From NCBI GenBank assembly GCA_025363535.1, contig JANYDP010000265.1:1-7188 (forward strand): 7,188 nt of DNA. Reading direction: 5' to 3'. How positions within the stretch are numbered: the first letter of the stretch is position 1; each line of letters begins with the position of its first letter. A program made the position numbers and the translations under genes. Origin of the DNA: Verrucomicrobiota bacterium (GTDB lineage Bacteria > Verrucomicrobiota > Verrucomicrobiia > Limisphaerales > CAIQOK01). Positions 1 through 5,366 of this stretch are shown here, one piece after another. The notes below the pieces were generated by a model. That model saw nothing but the letters and a program-made list of their open reading frames with translations. It was not told where the DNA came from and did not search any database.

Positions 1-141
1 CTCCTCACAGACTCTTATTTCAAGCCACGCCCGCTTTGGATTGGTTACGGTCTTCTGGATTTTCCATTCTCGACAGTAGGTGACACGCTGTTGTTACCAT
101 TCGATTGGAAAATTAACCGAGACCAAATGAGCATGAAGTGA
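1..141 (+). CDS. C-terminal end of a YceK/YidQ-like (DUF1375) lipoprotein, 5' end outside window
   Basis: Frame 1 of the plus strand is open from the first base to a TGA at 139-141 and encodes 46 residues. The fragment contains LDFPFSTVGDTLLLPFDW, which closely matches the family signature around 'D-hydrophobic-PFS-x-x-x-DTLLLP-x-D' near the C-terminus of the small YceK/YidQ (DUF1375) lipoproteins. A preceding aromatic-rich stretch (YFKPRPLWIGYG) is also plausible for that family. These are short outer-membrane-targeted lipoproteins of poorly defined function. The lipobox and N-terminus would lie left of the window, so membrane anchoring cannot be confirmed. It is the only plus-strand gene supported here and converges on the propeller gene, whose stop is at 268. 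The stop codon sits inside a tandem 10-bp repeat. Family assignment is from remembered motif similarity and is fairly convincing despite the small fragment. Confidence 0.7.
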   Translation, partial: LLTDSYFKPRPLWIGYGLLDFPFSTVGDTLLLPFDWKINRDQMSMK

Positions 142-158
142 AGGGGTCTGAAGGGGTC
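139..158. repeat. Two tandem copies of a 10-bp unit
   Basis: TGAAGGGGTC occurs twice without a gap (139-148 and 149-158), followed by AG. The first copy supplies the TGA stop codon of the upstream lipoprotein gene. Similar AAGGGGTC-rich intergenic sequences are, as I recall, common as REP-like elements in planctomycete and verrucomicrobial genomes, but no full element or transposase is visible here. Confidence 0.6.
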
Positions 159-164
159 AGTCCT

Positions 165-246
165 GCCTTGACGCCAAAGCGGGTGATGGTTAAACCGGCG
201 TCATGCCTCATGCCTCCACTACCGGTCCACACCATCGAGGCAAGGC
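165..246. repeat. Nested imperfect inverted repeat between convergent genes
   Basis: Three short blocks recur as reverse complements in nested order: GCCTTG (165-170) with CAAGGC (241-246), GATGGT (185-190) with ACCATC (231-236), and ACCGG (194-198) with CCGGT (222-226). Together they could form one interrupted hairpin of about 80 bases. It fills most of the gap between the plus-strand lipoprotein gene and the minus-strand propeller gene, a usual place for a two-way transcription stop. It has no flanking T tract, so it is not a canonical intrinsic terminator, and alternative pairings exist (for example ACGCC 171-175 with GGCGT 197-201). Confidence 0.35.
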
Positions 247-267
247 CAGTTGAACGTTCCCCGCGCC

Positions 268-2607
268 TCACCAACTCAGATACCTCAGCACCTGCACTTC
301 CTTTCTGAACACCAGTTCGATGGTGTTGCCGTCGAACTCCACGGCCAGCGGCGCGCGCTCTTGAAAATGTTCCCACAGGGGTTTGCCGCTGCCCGGATCA
401 ATCCGACGGAGTCGGAAGAACGGCGGCTTGCGCAAAATGGCCGTCAGATCGTTGCCGCCGCCTTCCTCTTCATCGCCGGGATCGTAGGACTGCATCGTGT
501 AAATGATTTTGCCCGACAGATACGAGATGAAGCCGTGCGCGTCCGTGTTCCATAAAATTTTCCCGCTCCGGGAATCGAGCTTGTAAATCATCGCGCTGGT
601 CTTGTCGGTGATGTCAATCTGCCGGGAATACCTGATCTTGTCCGGGCTGGCGGTCGTGGTGTTCACATACACGTTGCCCACGTCGTCGAAGAAAATTCCG
701 ACCACGCCCACCGACGGCAGCCGCCAGCGCGCCGAGCCGGTCTGCAATTCAAACGCCGTCAGCACCGCCTCGTCGAAAACGTACAGCCAGTCGCCCCGTT
801 CCACGCACGGCCCCGCGCCAAAAGCGGACTCGCCCGCGCCGCCGGTGAGGTTGTAAGTCAGCGCGGCCGACCAGAGTTTTTGATTCGCCTTGTCCAGCAC
901 GATGACGCTGCGGTTCGCGGTAAGGACGTTGACGGTCGCGAGCGGAAATACCGACGGCGACCCGGTCACTTCGCCCGTCCAATCCGCTGCGCCGGTCGCG
1001 CCCGGCAGATGCAGCGTGACTTGATAGCGGCTTTCGTCGTCCACCACTTCGTCACCGCCGCGCGCGCGCTGTTGCTCGTTGAGGATTTCGTTCGCGACAT
1101 CGGCGGTTTTGGTGATGGTCAGGTCGCCGGCGAGCGCGGATTTTTTCGGCGGCGCTTTCATGGCCTTCCGCGAAACAAATTTTTCTTCGAGCAGCCGGTA
1201 CGACAATTCCACCGGCCCGTCGGGACTCGGGATCAACTGCCGCCCAGCGTGCCGAACCGAAACGGACGCGCCGGGAGCTTTCGTTTTGGTTTGGTCGTTC
1301 ATGGCCGCCAGCGTGCGTTCCTGATTTGCCGCGGTGGCGAGCACGGCGGGCAAGGCGATGCGTCCGGCCAGGGGCAAGTTTTGCGCCTGCGTGGCGACTT
1401 TCTCCGGATCGAGCGCGCGGTGGTCGTTGGCCGCCGCGCGACCCACCGGCAACCCGGCCCCGGGGGTTTGGTCCGGCTTCGTTGCCACGACATCCGGCTG
1501 GATCGCCGTGCCGATTTTTTCCACCGCCACTTCGCCGGAAGCCAGCTTGACGTGGGTGATCGTGGGCTGTCCCGCGTCACCGGTGCCGGTGAAGATGAGT
1601 TCGTTGGTCGTCTCCGTCCAGCGTCCGAAGCCCGCCGCGCGGGGAATTTCCGACGAGGGTTTGCCATTGTCCCAATCGAAGCGCGTGAGTCGCTCCGGCG
1701 AGATGACCCAGACGTTCTGGCCGCTGACGCGGAGTTCGAGCGCCGCAGCCGCCGCGCGCAACATTTCGGCGAGCATTTTTTCACGCGCCGGCATTTTCGG
1801 GGCGAAGTCGGGATTTTCGTTGTTGGCTTTTTCAATGATGGCCGCAAAGGCTTTCAACTCGCGGTCCACGGCGCGTTCGATCCGCGCCTGATCAAGCAGC
1901 TCGCGCGACCAGATTTCCTTTTGCGTCTTGAGATCGTAACGCGCCAGGCTGCCGCCGCGCAGAAAAACAATCTGCCCCTGCCCCGCCAACTTCGCCGCGC
2001 CGGAGTGAACCATCTCGGGGAAACGCACGGCAAACACGGGGCGCGGCACCGACCCGAACCACGCATACCAAATCCAAACGCCGACCAGTACGGCGACGAC
2101 CGCACCCAGCGCGGCGGCGATTTTCCCAACCTTCCGCCAGCGGTCCGCCTCGACCATGAAGCGTTGTCCGGCGTACGCGGGAATTTCCGTGCCCTGATTC
2201 GCCGCGCGGGTCTGACACCGGACGGAGCAGACGTAACCAAACAGTTCCAGGCACTGCGGACAGATGGGTTTCCCGCAGACCACGCACCGCTCGGTAGTCT
2301 GCTGGCGCGGATGCTTGGAGCAGACAGGCAGCGGCGCTTCCGCCGCCGTGACGGGGGGCGGCGCAACGGGACTTGGCGGCGCGCTCGCAGGGGACACACG
2401 CAAACGCGGCGCGGTGTTCACGGAGGGTTCAGCGATTTCGCCCGCGCCGGCAGCGGCCTGTTCTGCCAGTTCCTTGCGAATCAACTCGTTGATGAAGTCG
2501 GAGGAATCCAGACCGCAACTCGCGCAGACAAAGCGGCCAGGATTGCGCGCCATGTCCGGCGTGACGGCAAATTCAAAGCGCGCACCGCAGGAGCATTGGA
2601 GTTTCAT
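268..2607 (-). CDS. Membrane-anchored PQQ-like beta-propeller protein with N-terminal zinc-finger modules
   Basis: The 779-residue protein starts at ATG 2607. The frame is open to a GTG at 2706, but the extra 33 residues look non-coding and the ATG places a classic zinc-ribbon start (MKLQCSCGARFEF) at the N-terminus. Cys5, Cys7, Cys28 and Cys31 form a probable zinc ribbon. After a Pro/Ala-rich linker (about 52-95), a second module with Cys96, His99, Cys108, Cys111, Cys116, Cys119, Cys127 and Cys131 resembles a B-box-like zinc finger. A single membrane helix follows at about 161-183, preceded by basic residues (RWRKVGK), which suggests the zinc part is cytoplasmic and the rest periplasmic. Propeller-type blades, each a strand followed by 'D-x-x-[TS]-G-K-x-x-W', are seen at about 212-234, 296-320, 566-580, 606-629, 643-687 and 733-746. 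An Ala/Pro/Lys-rich region of about 150 residues (370-525) interrupts them. No catalytic residues were recognised; a scaffold or binding role is likely. It follows the pseudopilin gene by 109 bases. Confidence 0.85.
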   Translation of the reverse strand: MKLQCSCGARFEFAVTPDMARNPGRFVCASCGLDSSDFINELIRKELAEQAAAGAGEIAEPSVNTAPRLRVSPASAPPSPVAPPPVTAAEAPLPVCSKHPRQQTTERCVVCGKPICPQCLELFGYVCSVRCQTRAANQGTEIPAYAGQRFMVEADRWRKVGKIAAALGAVVAVLVGVWIWYAWFGSVPRPVFAVRFPEMVHSGAAKLAGQGQIVFLRGGSLARYDLKTQKEIWSRELLDQARIERAVDRELKAFAAIIEKANNENPDFAPKMPAREKMLAEMLRAAAAALELRVSGQNVWVISPERLTRFDWDNGKPSSEIPRAAGFGRWTETTNELIFTGTGDAGQPTITHVKLASGEVAVEKIGTAIQPDVVATKPDQTPGAGLPVGRAAANDHRALDPEKVATQAQNLPLAGRIALPAVLATAANQERTLAAMNDQTKTKAPGASVSVRHAGRQLIPSPDGPVELSYRLLEEKFVSRKAMKAPPKKSALAGDLTITKTADVANEILNEQQRARGGDEVVDDESRYQVTLHLPGATGAADWTGEVTGSPSVFPLATVNVLTANRSVIVLDKANQKLWSAALTYNLTGGAGESAFGAGPCVERGDWLYVFDEAVLTAFELQTGSARWRLPSVGVVGIFFDDVGNVYVNTTTASPDKIRYSRQIDITDKTSAMIYKLDSRSGKILWNTDAHGFISYLSGKIIYTMQSYDPGDEEEGGGNDLTAILRKPPFFRLRRIDPGSGKPLWEHFQERAPLAVEFDGNTIELVFRKEVQVLRYLSW

Positions 2608-2679
2608 GGAGTGAGTGGTTGCAACCGAGGGATTGAAGCAGGGAACGAATTCATTGGCACGGAGAAATTGACCGGTGGA

Positions 2680-2714
2680 AAACGTGAAAACAAAATCACG
2701 TTTCACGTTTCACG
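2680..2714. repeat. Short inverted repeat and tandem TTTCACG heptamers between pseudopilin and propeller genes
   Basis: AAACGTGA (2680-2687) and TCACGTTT (2696-2703) form an 8-bp stem with an 8-base loop. The right arm runs into TTTCACG (2701-2707) and a second TTTCACG (2708-2714). In the minus-strand transcript the stem is followed by a few U residues then CC, so it could be at most a weak terminator or attenuator after the pseudopilin gene. The alternating heptamers allow an alternative 7-8 bp pairing. Such CGTGAAA heptamer runs look like a simple intergenic repeat. Confidence 0.4.
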
Positions 2715-2716
2715 CC

Positions 2717-3346
2717 TCACGGCCCGGGATTCAACAGCCGGACTCCCGGAGCCAGGGGCAGCGCCACCGCCGCGTTGCTCTGGCTCATTTCCACATGCCC
2801 GTCCGTGAACAAAATATTTCCCCCGAACTGATGATGATTGTTGCCCGGCGGTTTGCCGGTGGCGGAAAAAACCGGCTCGCCCAAGCTTTTGGAATTCGTG
2901 TTCACCTGCGCGTCCGACATCAGCCCCGCCGGCTCGCCGGCCCGCTGCCGGCCTTGGTAGTAGGCATAGCTGATTTTGGCCGTCCGCAATGAAGCGTCCG
3001 CCGACAGCGGCGCATCCTGGCTGCCGGGGCAGTGGAAAATTGTCTGATCCACGGTGTAACGCGGCACCAGCAACGCCAGCGGCTCCCGGGAAAATTTCGC
3101 ATCCGCAACAACCGGATATTTCCCGGCGTGATCCTGGGCGTAAATTTCCTGCGCGAGAAATATTTTTTGCAGACTGGCCTGACAATTTTGCCGGGCGCTG
3201 CGCTGGTAGTTGGGCGAACTGAATCCGAAATAGAGCGTCGAGATGACGACCAGCAAGGCCAGCGTGATGAGCAGCTCGATCAACGAGAACCCCGCCACCG
3301 GGCGCGGCGCGACGCGGAAACGGACGGTGGATGAAGCGGCGGTCAT
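2717..3346 (-). CDS. Type II secretion/type IV pilin-like protein (pseudopilin) with C-terminal H-X9-DG motif
   Basis: The 209-residue protein begins at ATG 3346. The longer open frame to 3562 is rejected because it would run through a terminator and a promoter-like site. A short basic leader is followed by a type III signal peptide with the prepilin peptidase site G19/F20, Glu24 at position +5 of the mature form, and a hydrophobic helix at about 20-40 (GFSLIELLITLALLVVIST). This predicts cleavage and N-methylation by prepilin peptidase and insertion in the inner membrane with a periplasmic globular domain. That domain has Cys55 and Cys106. Near its end it has His172, nine residues, then Asp182-Gly183 (NILFTDGHVE), the H-X9-DG motif of pseudopilin-like proteins that are highly multiplied in planctomycetes and Verrucomicrobia. 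Its exact substrate or assembly partner is unknown. No other secretion genes lie nearby, so it is an orphan, followed 109 bases later by the propeller gene. Confidence 0.88.
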   Translation of the reverse strand: MTAASSTVRFRVAPRPVAGFSLIELLITLALLVVISTLYFGFSSPNYQRSARQNCQASLQKIFLAQEIYAQDHAGKYPVVADAKFSREPLALLVPRYTVDQTIFHCPGSQDAPLSADASLRTAKISYAYYQGRQRAGEPAGLMSDAQVNTNSKSLGEPVFSATGKPPGNNHHQFGGNILFTDGHVEMSQSNAAVALPLAPGVRLLNPGP

Positions 3347-3352
3347 GCGATG

Positions 3353-3381
3353 GCTATAACGGAAAACCGGCGGGTTGGCAA
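3353..3381 (-). promoter_or_regulatory. Candidate sigma-70-type promoter for the pseudopilin gene
   Basis: On the minus strand, TTGCCA (3381-3376, five of six matches to the -35 consensus) is separated by exactly 17 bases from TATAGC (3358-3353, four of six to the -10 consensus). The -10 box ends six bases before the ATG at 3346, so transcription would begin at or next to the start codon. No Shine-Dalgarno sequence precedes the ATG, which fits a leaderless mRNA. The site lies downstream of the terminator at 3488-3528, as expected for a new transcription unit. Confidence 0.45.
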
Positions 3382-3487
3382 CCACCCCGGTTTGCAGGGG
3401 GCCGGTGACTGCGGTGGTTATGGCTGAGTCAACAATCCCGTGACGAGCGCGGTCGGAAGCCAATCCATCATCCCCAAAATCTGGTAC

Positions 3488-3528
3488 AAAAAAAATGACC
3501 CTGCGGAAGGGAAATAACCGCAAGGTCA
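3488..3528 (-). terminator. Intrinsic terminator closing the DUF2934 operon
   Basis: Read on the minus strand, TGACCTTGCGG (3528-3518) pairs with CCGCAGGGTCA (3506-3496) across an 11-base loop. The stem has 11 positions with one G-U/C-A type imperfection. It is followed immediately by eight T residues (3495-3488). This is a textbook Rho-independent terminator. It lies 143 bases after the stop of the DUF2934 gene and 142 bases before the pseudopilin ATG, so it separates two transcription units. Confidence 0.85.
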
Positions 3529-3670
3529 CTCTCCGGAGAAGGCGCTGCCCCCAACTCAACACCCCCTCACGTCTTTGGGCTGCGGTCGCAGCGCTATTCG
3601 TGGATGCCGCCGCAGGTCAACAAGGATTTTCGCACTGGCGTTCGCCTTCCTGATCCTGGGTGCATAAAAA
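3529..3670 (-). other. Intergenic 3' region before the terminator; no gene recognised
   Basis: This stretch between the DUF2934 stop and the terminator has no convincing coding frame; the best minus-strand ATG frame gives only 23 codons without a visible ribosome site. It contains a small perfect hairpin GCTGC-GGTC-GCAGC (3579-3592). The length and the terminator at its end would also suit a 3'-UTR-derived small RNA, but no known RNA family was recognised. The remainder of the gap (3347-3487) holds the candidate promoter and otherwise nothing identifiable. Confidence 0.3.
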
Positions 3671-3937
3671 TTATCGCGCCAGCACGGCGGCGGAAGACGG
3701 GGGTTGAACGGGACGGCTCCGGCGAACGGGGGCCGCGCCTTTCACGGCTTTGACTGCTGGAGTGGCGGGTGTGTTACGCTTCGCAGTTGCCAGCTTGCTC
3801 GCCGACGCACTCACCAGCCGGAGGAGTTGTTCGGCCTTGAACCAGTTTTCCTCGTCGCGGCCAGACTGACAGCCGTCCAGCTGCCAGATATGCCGGGCGA
3901 GCCGGGCGATGTCTTCATGGTTGAAAGTATTTTTCAT
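3671..3937 (-). CDS. DUF2934 domain protein
   Basis: This 88-residue protein carries a DUF2934-type segment at residues 7-39: HEDIARLARHIWQLDG, then GRDEENWFKAEQLL. It matches the family pattern of an 'IxxxAxxxWxxxG' helix followed by 'GxxxxxWxxAExxL'. The domain is a short helical module of unknown function, widespread in proteobacteria, acidobacteria and verrucomicrobia and often stress-associated. The rest (about 45-88) is a low-complexity Ala/Pro/Lys/Arg-rich, strongly basic tail that could bind nucleic acid or be disordered; that is inference. The ATG at 3937 is preceded by AGGA only two bases away, closer than usual. The gene starts 19 bases after the preceding gene stops, so the two are probably co-transcribed and end at the terminator at 3488-3528. 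Confidence 0.75.
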   Translation of the reverse strand: MKNTFNHEDIARLARHIWQLDGCQSGRDEENWFKAEQLLRLVSASASKLATAKRNTPATPAVKAVKGAAPVRRSRPVQPPSSAAVLAR

Positions 3938-3956
3938 TTTCCTGGCGATCTTGCTT

Positions 3957-4544
3957 TCAATCCCGCTCCGCCCGGCAATTGGTGGCGTATAAATCCGGCC
4001 GCCATGCCAGATTACCGGGCGGTGATGCTGCCCCCCGTTTCAGCATCGCATCAAGCTTCGCGTCGGTGCCCTTGGCGAAGAAATCCATCCGGCCCAAGGC
4101 CGCTGCTTTTTTGAGCTGAAGCAACGCGCCGGACGTGGCCGACGGGGCGGCGCCTGAGTCGAGCAACGCGACGAGCGCGCGGGAATGATTGTCATTCACC
4201 GCCAGCCACAGGCTTATCCATTCCACGACTTTTTCCGGCAACGGCGGCTCGGCGCGCGCGGCCACGACGATCATGGCCGCCGCCGCCGCTTCACTGGCGG
4301 CCAGCCGCCGCAGCGAGGCGTTCGTCAGGAGTTCAAAATTCCACGAGCAATAAATCAGGCGGCCACCGAGTCCGCTGCCACTCGCGAGCCGGCCCAGCAA
4401 CTCGGTGGCGGTCTGGCCATCGGCGGAACTCTCGCACGCCACCAGCGCCTTCAAGTCCCGGCCAGGCTCGAAGGGATCCATCAAGGGATGGCTCAACACC
4501 AGTTGCATGGGGAAATGGTAGGGCGGCGGCCCGCGCGGCACCAT
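3957..4544 (-). CDS. Uncharacterised alpha/beta protein, possibly Rossmann- or receiver-like
   Basis: The 195-residue protein is not assigned to a named family. The ATG at 4544 is chosen because AGGG lies eight bases upstream; other options are ATG 4508 (183 residues) and GTG 4610 (217 residues), neither with a clear ribosome site. After MQLVLSHPLMDPFEPG (13-28), hydrophobic strands appear at about 32-37 (KALVAC), 62-67 (RLIYCS), 90-96 (AMIVVAA) and 122-128 (SRALVALL), separated by amphipathic helices. This suggests a three-layer alpha/beta fold. A GRMDFFAKGT segment (151-160) lies near the C-terminus. I recall similar verrucomicrobial hypothetical proteins sharing the HPLMDP and MDFF elements, but that is memory only. 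No catalytic motif, signal peptide or membrane helix is visible. Its position between the two-component pair and the DUF2934 gene suggests a soluble accessory role. Confidence 0.65.
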   Translation of the reverse strand: MVPRGPPPYHFPMQLVLSHPLMDPFEPGRDLKALVACESSADGQTATELLGRLASGSGLGGRLIYCSWNFELLTNASLRRLAASEAAAAAMIVVAARAEPPLPEKVVEWISLWLAVNDNHSRALVALLDSGAAPSATSGALLQLKKAAALGRMDFFAKGTDAKLDAMLKRGAASPPGNLAWRPDLYATNCRAERD

Positions 4545-4673
4545 TGGCCATTGCCCTAAACGTGTTTGGGTGATTGATGTAGCCCGCCTAAATAATTTAC
4601 CTAACCGCACGCGGACCGCCGGAGGATTTGACCGGGGGCAGGGGCGGCGGGGAAACGGAAAACTTTCCAGCCA
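4545..4673 (-). other. Leader region upstream of the uncharacterised gene
   Basis: No terminator follows the response regulator stop at 4674, so read-through into the next gene is possible. The region is GC-rich except for an AT-rich patch at 4588-4600 (minus strand GTAAATTATTTAGG) that contains TAAATT, a weak -10-like sequence without a convincing -35 partner. TTAGG recurs three times on the minus strand between 4606 and 4555. An internal promoter is possible but not demonstrated. Confidence 0.25.
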
Positions 4674-5315
4674 TCAACCCGCCAACGCCCGGCCCGGGTT
4701 CTCCCATTCGACGGCAAAACGGATCAGCTGGGAGGTGTTTTTAAGCTTGAGCTTTTTCCGGATGTTGGCGTTGTGGACGGCGACGGTTTTGACGCTCAGG
4801 TGAAACTGCCGGGCGATTTCCTTGGGCGACCGGCCGGCACCGATCCCCTGGAAAATCTCAAATTCGCGGTCGGTGAGAATTTCCATCGGCGACTGGTTCG
4901 CCCGGGGTTTGCCGGAGAACCGCTGCAAGAGGTTTTCCGACATTTCCCGGCTCACGTAAACCCGGTTGTCCAGCACCTGCCGGATGGCCCGCACGAGTTC
5001 GGCGGGCGGCTGCTGTTTGGAAATGTAGCCACTGGCCCCGGCGCGCAGCATCCGCTCGGCATAGAGCGCCTCATCATGCATGGAGAGGGCCAGAAGGACG
5101 ATCCCGGGATGGAGGGTCTTGAGATCCTTGACCAGTTCCAGCCCGTTCTTGCCGGGCAGCGTGACGTCCACCAAAGCCAGATCGGGCGCAATTTTTTGCA
5201 GCGCGGCCAGGGCTTGCTGGGCATTTTCCACCTCGCCGCAGACCTGCAGATCCGGCTCGCGATTGATCACTTCGCGAAGCCCCTCCCGCATCATGGGATG
5301 ATCATCCACGATCAA
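4674..5315 (-). CDS. NarL/FixJ-family response regulator (receiver plus LuxR-type HTH), 5' end frame-disrupted
   Basis: The readable frame gives 213 residues from a TTG at 5315. The receiver domain (about 1-115) has the acidic pair Asp4-Asp5 in IVDDHPMM, phospho-acceptor Asp50 (LALVDVTLPG), Ser78 and the conserved Lys100 (GYISK). The LuxR/NarL-type DNA-binding domain spans about 145-205 (LTDREFEIFQGIGAGRSPKEIA, then the recognition helix VKTVAVHNANIRKKLKL). It should be phosphorylated by the adjacent kinase and control transcription; targets are unknown. TTG 5315 has no Shine-Dalgarno and cuts into the first beta strand. The strong candidate start, ATG 5365, has AGGA nine bases upstream and lies one base past the kinase stop, but it is in another frame and hits TGA after 17 codons. 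Adding one A to the A6 run at 5319-5324 would join MTTRKSNSSPASRRKK directly to ILIVDDHP, a normal N-terminus. Domain identity is certain; the true start is not. Confidence 0.9.
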   Translation of the reverse strand: MIVDDHPMMREGLREVINREPDLQVCGEVENAQQALAALQKIAPDLALVDVTLPGKNGLELVKDLKTLHPGIVLLALSMHDEALYAERMLRAGASGYISKQQPPAELVRAIRQVLDNRVYVSREMSENLLQRFSGKPRANQSPMEILTDREFEIFQGIGAGRSPKEIARQFHLSVKTVAVHNANIRKKLKLKNTSQLIRFAVEWENPGRALAG

Positions 5316-5365
5316 TATTTTTTGCGCCTGGACGCAGGGGACGAATTGGATTTGCGGGTTGTCAT
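5313..5365 (-). other. Out-of-frame start segment of the response regulator (A6 run)
   Basis: ATG 5365 follows the kinase TAA (5369-5367) by one base and has AGGA at a good distance, the hallmark of a coupled downstream start. It reads 17 codons rich in Ser, Arg and Lys, ending at a TGA that overlaps the ATATTGATC of the receiver's first strand. The shift happens at CGC-AAAAAA-TAT (A run 5319-5324). Seven As would restore one continuous frame. The frame used by the receiver has no ATG between the kinase stop and Asp-Asp. Confidence 0.75.
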
Positions 5366-5366
5366 A

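Noticed and set aside
113..376. 87-codon minus-strand open frame in the convergent gap
   Set aside because: It overlaps the lipoprotein tail, the repeats and the propeller gene's end, and its translation is low-complexity with no motif.
2608..2706. 33-residue N-terminal extension of the propeller gene to a GTG at 2706
   Set aside because: It runs through the CGTGAAA repeat and places residues before a typical zinc-ribbon start (MKLQCSC).
880..2808. 642-codon plus-strand open frame opposite the propeller gene
   Set aside because: It is a GC-driven shadow of the minus-strand gene. Its translation is Arg/Gly/His-rich without domains, while the opposite strand has clear zinc-finger, membrane and propeller features.
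3347..3562. 72-residue N-terminal extension of the pseudopilin frame
   Set aside because: It crosses the intrinsic terminator and the promoter-like site. The prepilin leader from ATG 3346 has the normal short basic form.
3529..3670. SRP RNA, 6S RNA or riboswitch in the intergenic region
   Set aside because: A GGAAGG-like stretch was considered for SRP RNA, but the conserved loop context and pairing were not found. No riboswitch core motif was recognised.
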